Below the pieces are notes generated by a model. That model did not search any database. It was not told the origin of the DNA and saw nothing but the letters and a program-made list of their open reading frames with translations. DNA of 64,000 bases from Candidatus Binatia bacterium (GTDB lineage Bacteria; Desulfobacterota; Binatia; Bin18), in assembly GCA_951812575.1 (NCBI GenBank), contig OX638322.1, positions 1,084,850-1,148,849 on the forward strand. Direction: 5' to 3'. Below, one piece after another: positions 43,739 to 51,899 of the stretch (within the stretch, counting starts at the first letter, position 1; each line of letters begins with the position of its first letter). The position numbers were made by a program, and so were the translations under genes.

Positions 43739-44147
43739 GCGCAAAGCGAAAATCTTGACGAGTATGGAGCCGCTGGCGCTCACTGATATCATCATCAATA
43801 TGTTCATCTTCTTCTTCATCACCTTCAGCTTTCTGGCAACCTTTCAGAAAACACGCGAAGGCCAGGTCGACGTGAGCCTGCCCAAGGCCGCATCGGCAAA
43901 ACCTCCGGCTGAAAAAAAACGCCTGAGCGTGAGCCTAAAGAAGGATGGTCAACTCTTCTTGGGTGAGACACCGACGACTATTGCCGAACTCGAAGCCCGC
44001 TTTAAGGCCGAAAAGAGCCAAGGCGCAGACGTGACACTTGTTATTCGGGCGGACGGCGATGTCACCCATAATCGAGTCGTTCAGGTCATGGACCTGGCTC
44101 GCACCGAAGGGCTCGGTCGTTTGGCTATTGCGACCCAGAGCAGGTAG
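43728..44147 (+). CDS. ExbD/TolR-type protein (pair 2), divergent
   Basis: The 139-residue protein has one helix with Asp20 (MEPLALTDIIINMFIFFFIT), equivalent to the proton-carrying Asp of ExbD, then a periplasmic domain (VDVSLPKAASAKPP, DVTLVIRADGDVTHNRVV). The region ahead of the Asp differs from the usual INVTPLVD pattern, as in AglS- or TolR-like variants. It forms a motor with the gene before it. A spermidine-synthase-like gene follows by about 60 bases. Confidence 0.88.
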   Translation: MQFKRKAKILTSMEPLALTDIIINMFIFFFITFSFLATFQKTREGQVDVSLPKAASAKPPAEKKRLSVSLKKDGQLFLGETPTTIAELEARFKAEKSQGADVTLVIRADGDVTHNRVVQVMDLARTEGLGRLAIATQSR

Positions 44148-44209
44148 GAGCTAGGGAAGATACGGTCCGGCCTGAGCTCGAATAGCCAATATCCAGACCC
44201 CACTCAGGT

Positions 44210-45085
44210 ATGTCCCCCTGGCAAGAACACAATCTGGCGGCAATCACCCGTCGCCTTGCCCCACTCCGTCGCTCCCCACAGGGCGTCCTCTTTGAGCGAC
44301 GATCTGCCTACAACCATGTCGTCGTCCGCAGAAAGCACAATCAGCTGCTGCTGTGCTATCGACACCAGCAGAGTCGCGTTGAAGAAGTCCAATCCCGGCT
44401 CGACCCCCGCTCTCCCTTGGACCTCCTCTCCCCTTACACCCAGGCTATGGTGTTAGCCCTGGTGTGGTGTGCTCAGCCACGGCGTATTCTTTTGATCGGC
44501 CTTGGGGGCGGGCGGCTGCAAATGGTATTGCACCATGTTTTTGAAAACGCGCAACTCGATAGCGTTGAACTTGATCCCCTCGTTGTTGACATTGCTACCC
44601 GCTTCTTTGGGTTTTTCCCGGACGAGCGTCAGCACGCTGTGATTGCCGATGGCAGGTCGTATGTACGCGCACGAGCGGCTGGGACGACCTACGACCTTAT
44701 CATGCTGGACGCCTACCGAGCCGAAGGGGTTACTCCCCATCTTTTGACCTACGATTTCTACGCCGAATGCCGTGCGTGCCTGGGTCCCTACGGGCTGGTC
44801 GTTTCCAACCTGCACTCTTCTACACCAGTGTATGATGCCGCGCGCAGGACGTTTGCCGCGGCCTTCCGGTATACGACTGCCTGCTCGGTACCGAGCGGCA
44901 ATGTCGTTGTGATGGGCAGTGATACGGTTTCCCTGGACCCCAGGATGATGCGGAATCGAGCCGCTCTGGCAGAGCGCTCCGGGACAAGCGGTCTGCCGCT
45001 TGCAGCCTGGGCGAAGCATGTCTCTTTCCGCGCCCCCTACCGGAGGAGGGCATCTATTCTGCGGGATAGCGGGCTTTCGGCGTGA
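44210..45085 (+). CDS. Spermidine-synthase-like (PABS) protein
   Basis: The 291-residue protein has the aminopropyltransferase/methyltransferase-like Rossmann core: RRILLIGLGGGRLQMVLHHV, LDSVELDPLVVDIATRFFGF, and IADGRSYVRA with YDLIMLDAYRAEGVTPHLLT. The N-terminal half is a short beta domain. The Asp in VELDP and the DAYRAEG segment fit the polyamine-synthase family, but many relatives have no proven polyamine activity. The start ATG 44210 lies 62 bases after exbD. No speD or speB is in view. Confidence 0.8.
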   Translation: MSPWQEHNLAAITRRLAPLRRSPQGVLFERRSAYNHVVVRRKHNQLLLCYRHQQSRVEEVQSRLDPRSPLDLLSPYTQAMVLALVWCAQPRRILLIGLGGGRLQMVLHHVFENAQLDSVELDPLVVDIATRFFGFFPDERQHAVIADGRSYVRARAAGTTYDLIMLDAYRAEGVTPHLLTYDFYAECRACLGPYGLVVSNLHSSTPVYDAARRTFAAAFRYTTACSVPSGNVVVMGSDTVSLDPRMMRNRAALAERSGTSGLPLAAWAKHVSFRAPYRRRASILRDSGLSA

Positions 45086-45194
45086 ATCGTCGGCGTGGAC
45101 CTCGCTGTCGCTTTTTCATCACTTACTTCCATCGCTACGTGTTTTCAGCTACAACCCTTGCAAACGTAATCTGACTTGCCCGTAAGGCTGCCGC

Positions 45195-45527
45195 ATGTCT
45201 GCCAAACACCGTTTGTATCTCCGGGTTGGAGATTATGTGATCCATCGCCACTATGAAGAATGGGGGACGGGTGAGGTGGTTGAGGAAATGACCTCGGTCC
45301 TGGAAGGGGGGACCTGCTTAGCGCGGGTGAACTTTGAGGATGGTCAGCAGCGCACCTTTGATAATAACCTCGATAGCCAGTCCTGTTGTTATTTTTTTGG
45401 GATACGTCTCCACCAGCACCCGTTGTTAGCTCCAGACGGTGACCCTGATTTCGCCGTGGCGTCTCAGAAGCCTGTGAAGCGACGTCAACGGCCAAAGCCT
45501 ACAGCCAAGCGTCTCTCCCGAGGCTAG
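45195..45527 (+). CDS. DUF3553-type small tudor-like protein
   Basis: The 110-residue protein has DUF3553 features: VGDYVIHRHYEEWGTGEVVE, then CLARVNFEDGQQRTFDNN. This fold also ends UvrD/PcrA helicases, where it binds RNA polymerase. Alone it may interact with the transcription machinery. A basic tail (KRRQRPKPTAKRLSRG) follows. It faces the small gene at 45533 on the other strand with five bases between stops. No other helicase gene is adjacent. Confidence 0.75.
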   Translation: MSAKHRLYLRVGDYVIHRHYEEWGTGEVVEEMTSVLEGGTCLARVNFEDGQQRTFDNNLDSQSCCYFFGIRLHQHPLLAPDGDPDFAVASQKPVKRRQRPKPTAKRLSRG

Positions 45528-45532
45528 ACGAT

Positions 45533-45757
45533 TTATTCGTTCGGCTCGGACGCGATTTCGGGCGATACTTCGGCAGCTTCCAGGGCCTCCCCTTTGGGGC
45601 CGGTCCGTCCGACCTGCCTCAGCGCAAGCGTTCTGACGGTATCGGGATTCACCCACGGCAGGCCCATAGCACAGGGTTTTGCCATGCCCTCCTCCTCAAC
45701 CTCCTCGTACTGCGGAAAGCCTTCCTTGCCGAAGTTGACCATCATCCGTTTGCCCAT
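45533..45757 (-). CDS. Small conserved-looking protein of unknown function
   Basis: The 74-residue protein begins MGKRMMVNFGKEGFPQYEEV and ends with an acidic tail (EALEAAEVSPEIASEPNE). GAGGAG lies nine bases before ATG 45757, and a GTG two codons upstream is an alternative start. I recognise no domain. It lies alone upstream of ileS on the opposite strand and converges with the DUF3553 gene. Confidence 0.6.
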   Translation of the reverse strand: MGKRMMVNFGKEGFPQYEEVEEEGMAKPCAMGLPWVNPDTVRTLALRQVGRTGPKGEALEAAEVSPEIASEPNE

Positions 45758-45933
45758 CCGCACGGTCTCCTCTCAGTGTGACGCTTGCAGTCTTCTTTTT
45801 TCTTGATGGTCTATTCATGGCCCTTCTGTGACACAGGGTCAAGTCCGCCCGTTTCGAGTGCCCTCTAGCAAAAAGATAGCCCAATCGGTAGCCTAGACGG
45901 CAAATCTACTCTTCGGGTGAGGAATACGACGCG

Positions 45934-48900
45934 ATGAAACCGGTTGCGGAAAACGTGAAGCTGTCCGAGGTCGAACTGGCAGTGCTACAGGCGTGGGACA
46001 AACACGATATTTTCAAGAAGACCTTGGCCAAAACCCAAGCGCAACCGCCCTTTATTTTCTATGACGGCCCACCCTTTGCGACCGGATTGCCGCACTACGG
46101 GCATTTATTGGCTGGGACGATAAAGGACATTATCCCCCGTTTTTGGACCATGCGCGGGCGGTATGTGGACCGCCGCTTTGGCTGGGACTGCCACGGTCTG
46201 CCGGTCGAGATGGAAATCGAACAGGCTCTCGGGGTGAGTGGCAAGGCCGAGATCGAAAAATTCGGGATTGCCAATTTCAATAATGAATGCCGGAAGATTG
46301 TTCTGCGCTACACTCAGGAGTGGGAAAAAACGGTGCGGCGGATGGGCCGCTGGGTCGATTTCCGGAATGACTATCGGACCATGGACGCCTCCTTTATGGA
46401 GACCGTGTGGTGGGTCTTCCAGCAGATGTGGGACCAGGATTTGGTCTATGAAGGCTATAAGGTCCTGCCGTTTTCCACCCGGCTGGGAACAGTGCTGTCA
46501 AATTTTGAAGCCAATCTGAACTATAAAGATGTTCAAGACCCGGCCATCACGGTTCGCTTTGCCGCCGAAGGCGAAGAGCAGGTCTTTTTTATTGCCTGGA
46601 CCACCACGCCCTGGACCCTGCCGTCGAATCTGGCCTTAGCCGTCGGCTCTGACATCGACTATGTGAAGGTCCGCGACCACGCGGATAAGGTCGGCTATAT
46701 TATGGCCGAGGCCCGGCTCAAGACCTACTTCCCCAAAGAAGACAGCTACACCATTGAGGCCCGCTATCAGGGCAAGGACCTCGCCGGACGGACGTTTACT
46801 CCGCTGTTTCCCTATTTTGTCGACCAAAAGGAGGCGGGCGCCTTTCGGGTCATCGAGTCCGAGCATGTGACCACCGAAGACGGCACCGGCATCGTTCATA
46901 TGGCCCCGGCCTTTGGGGAAGAAGATTTTTATGCCTGCCAAAAGGCGGGCATTCCCTTGGTGAATCCGGTCGATGATGACGGCCGGTTTACCCCGGTCGT
47001 CAGGGATTTTGCGGGCCTGCACGTCAAGGAAGCCGACCCCAAAATCATTCAGCAGCTCAAGCAGGCAAAACAGCTCGTTCACCAGGGCACGATCCAGCAC
47101 AGTTATCCCTTCTGTTGGCGGAGCGAGACCCCACTCATCTATAAGGCCGTCACGACCTGGTTTGTCCGGGTTGAAGCCTTTCGTGAGCGACTGGTGAAAA
47201 ATAATCAGCTGACGACTTGGGTCCCGGATCATCTGCGAGACGGGCGCTTTGGCAACTGGCTGGAGAACGCGCGCGACTGGGCGATTAGCCGCAATCGGTA
47301 CTGGGGGACGCCGCTGCCGATCTGGAAAAACGAGACCGGCTCCGAAGTCGTGTGTTTGGGCAGTATTGATGAACTCGCCGAGCGGACCGGCACGCGGGTG
47401 GACGATCTCCACCGTGAATTTGTCGATGACCTGACATTTCCCGATTCAACCGGGACCGGCGTCATGCGGCGGGTGCCGCAGGTGTTCGACTGCTGGTTCG
47501 AGAGCGGTTCGATGCCCTACGCGCAAATTCACTATCCATTTGAGAACGCAGAACAGTTCTCACGGGTGTTTCCCGCAGACTTTGTTGCCGAAGGGCTGGA
47601 CCAGACCCGAGGCTGGTTTTACACCCTGGTAGTCGTCGCTGCCGCACTGTTTGACAAGCCGGCTTTCCACAACGTTGTTGTCAACGGGATGGTGCTGGCC
47701 GAAGACGGTAAGAAGATGAGCAAGCGGCTCAAGAACTATCCTGAGCCCGAAGAGATTCTGGACGAGCATGGGGCCGATGCCCTGCGCCTCTACCTGATCA
47801 ACTCGCCCCTGGTCCGGGCCGAAGAACTCCGCTTTAGTGAGCGCGGCGTGCGGGAGACGGTCCGCCGCCTGCTTCTGCCCTGGTGGAACGCCTATAAATT
47901 CTTTGTCACGTATGCCTTGGTTGACGAGTGGCGCCCGTCACGCGCGCTGGAGGAGCCATCACCCAATATTCTGGATCGCTGGATTCTTTCGCGCAAACAG
48001 ACCCTCATTCGCCGGGTCAGTGCCGAGATGGAGCAGTATCGGCTGTATAACGTAGTCCCCGCGCTGCTGGATTTTCTCAACGAGTTGACCAATTGGTATG
48101 TCCGTCTCAACCGGCGTCGTTTTTGGAGTGAGGACGATGTGGCTGACAAGCAGTTTGCCTATCAGGCCCTGTACGATGTCCTGTTGACATTTTCCAAGCT
48201 CATGGCCCCGTTTACGCCGTTTCTGGCGGACGCCATTTATACCAATCTGGTTACGCTCCAGGAGGCTGGGACAGAAGAAAGTGTGCATCTCGAACCGTTC
48301 CCCGATTACGATGAAAGCCAGGTGGACACTCGGCTCGAAGATGCCGTGGCTCGGATGCAGCGGGTGATCTTGCTGGGACGGAGTTTGCGGAACGAACGGA
48401 AAGTCAAAGTACGCATCCCGCTCCAAACACTAACGATCCTCCATCGTCAACAAGTGATTCTTGATGAGTTACTTCCGTTGGAAGGCTATATGCAGGAAGA
48501 ATTGAACGTCAAAGAGATCGTGTATAGCACAGCGGAAGCTGAGAAAGTGACGCTCAGTGCGAAGCCAAACGCGCAGCTCCTCGGCCCTCGCTTTGGAAAG
48601 GCGTTTGGTCAGATTCGCAAACGGATTACCGATCTGCCCCTCGATCAGATGCTCATCCTTGAGGCGGGAGAACCGATTCAACTCAATGGTGACGCCTTCC
48701 AACCCGAGGAGATTCAGATCCTGCGCCACGCGCGTGAAGGGCTGCCGGATATCCGTTCGGATCGATTTATCTCTATTGATTTTCCGTGCGAACTGAACGA
48801 TGACCTGATCGTGGAAGGGTTGGCACGTGAGGTTGTGCATTATATCCAACAGCTCCGCAAGGAAGCCGGCTATCAGGTAGAAGACCGCATTGCGGTCACC

Positions 48901-49071
48901 TATGAAGCGGACGGGCGCTTACATGATGCCATTACACAACACAAAACCTATATCCAACAAGAGACCCTAGCCCACGCCCTGGTGCACTGCCAGCCAAGTG
49001 GAGATCAGGTCCAGAGTGTAGAGATTGATGGCGCGCACATGACGGTTGGCGTACAGCGTGAGTCTGCCTAA
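45934..49071 (+). CDS. ileS: Isoleucyl-tRNA synthetase, type 2 (eukaryote-like)
   Basis: The 1045-residue class I synthetase has the first ATP motif FATGLPHYGHLLAGTIKD, the editing domain (TTPWTLPSNLALAVGSD, with GTGIVHMAPAFGEEDF), CWFESGSMPYAQIHYPF and the second motif DGKKMSKRLKNYPEP. PHYGH and KMSKRLKNYP, and the length over 1040, match the IleRS2 type found in eukaryotes and some bacteria and linked to low mupirocin sensitivity; the common bacterial type has a KMSKSLGN motif. No second ileS is in this window. It stands as a single gene. Confidence 0.97.
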   Translation: MKPVAENVKLSEVELAVLQAWDKHDIFKKTLAKTQAQPPFIFYDGPPFATGLPHYGHLLAGTIKDIIPRFWTMRGRYVDRRFGWDCHGLPVEMEIEQALGVSGKAEIEKFGIANFNNECRKIVLRYTQEWEKTVRRMGRWVDFRNDYRTMDASFMETVWWVFQQMWDQDLVYEGYKVLPFSTRLGTVLSNFEANLNYKDVQDPAITVRFAAEGEEQVFFIAWTTTPWTLPSNLALAVGSDIDYVKVRDHADKVGYIMAEARLKTYFPKEDSYTIEARYQGKDLAGRTFTPLFPYFVDQKEAGAFRVIESEHVTTEDGTGIVHMAPAFGEEDFYACQKAGIPLVNPVDDDGRFTPVVRDFAGLHVKEADPKIIQQLKQAKQLVHQGTIQHSYPFCWRSETPLIYKAVTTWFVRVEAFRERLVKNNQLTTWVPDHLRDGRFGNWLENARDWAISRNRYWGTPLPIWKNETGSEVVCLGSIDELAERTGTRVDDLHREFVDDLTFPDSTGTGVMRRVPQVFDCWFESGSMPYAQIHYPFENAEQFSRVFPADFVAEGLDQTRGWFYTLVVVAAALFDKPAFHNVVVNGMVLAEDGKKMSKRLKNYPEPEEILDEHGADALRLYLINSPLVRAEELRFSERGVRETVRRLLLPWWNAYKFFVTYALVDEWRPSRALEEPSPNILDRWILSRKQTLIRRVSAEMEQYRLYNVVPALLDFLNELTNWYVRLNRRRFWSEDDVADKQFAYQALYDVLLTFSKLMAPFTPFLADAIYTNLVTLQEAGTEESVHLEPFPDYDESQVDTRLEDAVARMQRVILLGRSLRNERKVKVRIPLQTLTILHRQQVILDELLPLEGYMQEELNVKEIVYSTAEAEKVTLSAKPNAQLLGPRFGKAFGQIRKRITDLPLDQMLILEAGEPIQLNGDAFQPEEIQILRHAREGLPDIRSDRFISIDFPCELNDDLIVEGLAREVVHYIQQLRKEAGYQVEDRIAVTYEADGRLHDAITQHKTYIQQETLAHALVHCQPSGDQVQSVEIDGAHMTVGVQRESA

Positions 49072-49085
49072 CTGTTGCTCAGTGA

Positions 49086-49160
49086 TTGCTCCCTCTCCTA
49101 TCCATGAGCACGGGATATGAGCCGTAGCATCCGTCGGGTCTACGGCTCTCCTGGGAGCAA
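49086..49160 (+). other. Nested hairpin structure after ileS
   Basis: An outer 8-bp stem, TTGCTCCC (49086) with GGGAGCAA (49153), encloses an inner 9-bp stem, GAGCCGTAG (49119) with CTACGGCTC (49140). No T-tract follows at once. It may end the ileS transcript, protect it, or be a small structured RNA. The rest of 49161-49325 holds the leader of the next gene. Confidence 0.45.
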
Positions 49161-49325
49161 CGAACCCCATATGGACTACATTCTGGCGTCATTCTGCCGA
49201 GTCAGCCGAGAGAGGGCCCTCATGATATTGACCCAATACTAGGGGCCGATTAAGGTGGAAAAGGTAAGGATTTATACCGATATCAGAGAAAGTATAGGAG
49301 AAGATCGGAGTCTGGGAGGTCTGAG

Positions 49326-49670
49326 ATGTATACGAAGAGCGGAATACGATGGGGTGGGGCCTTGGTGCTGGCGGCGTTTCTTGTGAGCGCCTGCTCTCAA
49401 CCACTCTCAACTCGGGAGAAGGGGACACTGGGTGGCGCGGGTCTCGGTGCCGCAACTGGCGCAATTATCGGCGCCGTCGTTGGGAGTCCTGGGGCTGGAG
49501 CCGCCATTGGTGGGGCGCTGGGAGGCGTCACCGGCGCAGTCGTTGGTGATAAAATGCAAAATCAAGAAACTCAGCAGCAGAACCATCAACTTCAGCTTGA
49601 GCAGCAGCGGCGCGAGCTTGAGCAGCAGCGGCAGGAACTCGAAGAACTCAAACGGCAACAAGAATACTAA
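49326..49670 (+). CDS. Glycine-zipper lipoprotein
   Basis: The 114-residue lipoprotein has a signal ending LAAFLVSAC, then a glycine-zipper segment rich in G-x3-G steps (GGAGLGAATGAIIGAVVG, then GAGAAIGGALGGVTGAVVGD), then a Gln/Glu coiled coil. Such zippers insert in or pack against membranes, as in Slp and YMGG-type lipoproteins. The start has GGGAGG six bases upstream. It is a tandem near-duplicate of the N-terminus of the next gene, which adds an OmpA domain. Confidence 0.85.
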   Translation: MYTKSGIRWGGALVLAAFLVSACSQPLSTREKGTLGGAGLGAATGAIIGAVVGSPGAGAAIGGALGGVTGAVVGDKMQNQETQQQNHQLQLEQQRRELEQQRQELEELKRQQEY

Positions 49671-49689
49671 ACCGGAGAAAGTGTTGGCT

Positions 49690-50400
49690 ATGAGAAAGAC
49701 TGTCCTTCCTCTGCTGACGTGCATGCTGGTCTTGATGGTTGGCTGTTCTCAGCCCCTGTCGCCCCGAGAGAGAGCTACGCTAGGGGGTGCGGGTCTCGGG
49801 GCCGCCACCGGTGCGATTATTGGCGCTGCGGTTGGAAATCCTGGAGCCGGGGCTGCCATTGGCGGAGCGCTGGGGGGTGTCACCGGTGCCGTCGCCGGTG
49901 ATCGATTTCAGAAACGTGATACTGAACTTGCAGCGAACCAGCAGCAAATTGAGCGGCAACGCCAAGAGATCGCGCGTAACCGCCAACTCCTAGAAGAACT
50001 CAAACGACGCAATCTTGAGGCGCGTGAGACCGAACGCGGAGTGGTGGTCAATCTTCCGGATGTCCTGTTTGAATTCGGGCGGTCCGATTTGACCGGTGAT
50101 GCGCAGAGTCGAGTCCAGGGCATTGCTGACGTGCTGAATAATCAGGCTCAGGGACGCCGGGTATCAATTGAAGGCCATACCGACGCTATTGGCAGCGAAG
50201 AAGCAAACCAGCTCTTGTCTAAAAGACGGGCGGCCAGTGTCGCCGGTGCCTTGACGACATCGGGGGTCGACCAGGCCCGGGTGACAACAACGGGCTACGG
50301 CGAACGGTATCCGGTTGCGCCCAATACCAACCCCGATGGCTCGGATAACTCAGCCGGTCGAGCCAAAAATCGCCGGGTTGAAATCGTAATTGAAAACTAG
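49690..50400 (+). CDS. Glycine-zipper lipoprotein with C-terminal OmpA domain
   Basis: The 236-residue protein begins as a lipoprotein (CMLVLMVGC), followed by the same glycine zipper as the gene before it, a coiled coil (ERQRQEIARNRQLLEELKRR), then an OmpA/Pal-like domain. The latter shows VLFEFGRSDLTGDAQ, VSIEGHTDAIGSEEAN and RAKNRRVEIVIEN, which bind peptidoglycan. It is thought to link the outer membrane to the wall. The start ATG 49690 gives the signal peptide; GTG 49681 upstream is possible. Confidence 0.92.
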   Translation: MRKTVLPLLTCMLVLMVGCSQPLSPRERATLGGAGLGAATGAIIGAAVGNPGAGAAIGGALGGVTGAVAGDRFQKRDTELAANQQQIERQRQEIARNRQLLEELKRRNLEARETERGVVVNLPDVLFEFGRSDLTGDAQSRVQGIADVLNNQAQGRRVSIEGHTDAIGSEEANQLLSKRRAASVAGALTTSGVDQARVTTTGYGERYPVAPNTNPDGSDNSAGRAKNRRVEIVIEN

Positions 50401-50426
50401 TGGTCTGCTACGAGTTGGGAAATTGC

Positions 50427-51872
50427 TCATTCCAGCAATTCTTCTTGAACGTCTACCTCTTCCTCATGTTCTGAAGCGGGCGTTGCCTCTGCGCTCTCCG
50501 TTTCGGGCTCGGGCTTCTCCCAAAAATCTTCCGGATTCTTATCGAACCGGGAAAAAACATAATCCCGCAGGGTAAAGACGGTCTCTCCCCCTTCCTGCAT
50601 GGCAAAGTGCCTTTCCGTTTCCTCTTGGACTGTCTGGCCGAGCAAAACAGTCGCGAGTTTTTCACCCGCCTCATCTGTAGCGACAAGGGTGAGGACAGGC
50701 TTGTCGAGTCCATACAGACTCAAGTCTTCCGGATTATCGGCGGCGATTTCGAATCCGCGTAGTTCTCGCAGGTCAGCGACAAATTGGCTGAGGGTGGCCG
50801 TCTTGAGCGTCCCTTCAGATTTGCTGTCAATTTCCCACGTGTTCTCTTCCCCTCGCGAGAGCGTAAACCCCTCTCTCCCCTCGTGCGTAACTACGACTTG
50901 GGTGATTTTCCCTTCCGGGATACTGACAACGGCCTTATCCCGAAAATCGGTGACTGACTTACTCAGGTCTTTCAGCAGACCCGCGCGTACAAGATAGAGC
51001 GTTTCTCCGTCGTCACGCTTGAGGTAACGTTGCGTTGTCCCAGCATCCACACTTTTCTCGTCTCCAACAGAGAGTGTCCGTTTTGTGTCTTCCTCAAGGT
51101 AGAGCGAAACGGTCAGTTGAGCTGGATCGAGGCCGAAAGTCGACAGGTCAAGCAGCGGTTGCTCAACGAAATCTTCCGCCCGCATACCTTCCAGGGTCGA
51201 GAGATAGGTTTGGACGGCGGCCGCGTCGACCGCGTGTGAAGCACGGTTTTCAAACGTCCAACCAACATCCGTCTTGGCCAAAACAATACTGGTCTCGGAG
51301 GTATCGATGGCTATCCGAGTGACACTGTCTCTCTCAAACGGTAGCACCGCTTTATCTCTTAGTTCTTTGACGTGTTTGGTGAGTCCTAAGCGAAACGCCT
51401 GACGGGTAAGATGGAGCTGCGGATCACCTTCCTTCTGCACATAGGCAGAAAACCCTACTGGCGTGTCTTTGCCAATCGACACTGTGGGCAGTGTCGTGCC
51501 GTCCTGCAGAGCAATGCGCAGAACGACGGGTGGCTGGGCCAATCCGTACAGGGCGAGATCGACCGGCTCTTCGGGGGTCAGGCTGCGGGTGACCTCTTCG
51601 TCTACTATGGTGGTCAACATATTATTCACCGCGGTATCGTCGGCTTTCGCCCGGATAGGAGCCGTGATGCCCCACTCACCCGCTGCGGTCTGTTGCAGGC
51701 GGATTTCTCGCTCGGGATAGGTCAGGGTCAGCGTATCAACCGACTCCTTCTCAAACGTCAAAACCGTCGGTTTTTCGGCCTCCTGTTTGGCTTTTGGCAG
51801 CTCAACAAAATAGACATACGCCCCCAGGCCCAGGAGGACGACCAGCATGAGAATAGTTCGTGGCACACTCAT
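50427..51872 (-). CDS. DUF4340 protein, partner of Gld-type exporter (operon 2)
   Basis: The 481-residue protein has an N-terminal anchor (ILMLVVLLGLGAYVYFVEL) and repeated DUF4340 units on the outer face, seen as LALYGLAQPPVVLRI, STFGLDPAQLTVSLYL and SLYGLDKPVLTLV. Each repeat has the family pattern of a short turn then a beta pair. The C-terminal 40 residues are Glu-rich. DUF4340 proteins are common partners of GldG-type exporters, and this is the last gene of a four-gene set. Its role is unknown. Confidence 0.88.
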   Translation of the reverse strand: MSVPRTILMLVVLLGLGAYVYFVELPKAKQEAEKPTVLTFEKESVDTLTLTYPEREIRLQQTAAGEWGITAPIRAKADDTAVNNMLTTIVDEEVTRSLTPEEPVDLALYGLAQPPVVLRIALQDGTTLPTVSIGKDTPVGFSAYVQKEGDPQLHLTRQAFRLGLTKHVKELRDKAVLPFERDSVTRIAIDTSETSIVLAKTDVGWTFENRASHAVDAAAVQTYLSTLEGMRAEDFVEQPLLDLSTFGLDPAQLTVSLYLEEDTKRTLSVGDEKSVDAGTTQRYLKRDDGETLYLVRAGLLKDLSKSVTDFRDKAVVSIPEGKITQVVVTHEGREGFTLSRGEENTWEIDSKSEGTLKTATLSQFVADLRELRGFEIAADNPEDLSLYGLDKPVLTLVATDEAGEKLATVLLGQTVQEETERHFAMQEGGETVFTLRDYVFSRFDKNPEDFWEKPEPETESAEATPASEHEEEVDVQEELLE

Positions 51873-51899
51873 ACGCAGCGTAGAGGAAAGACAGACCGC

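Noticed and set aside
49072-49325. tRNA gene after ileS
   Set aside because: The stems do not form a cloverleaf and no T-loop GTTCRA or CCA end is present.
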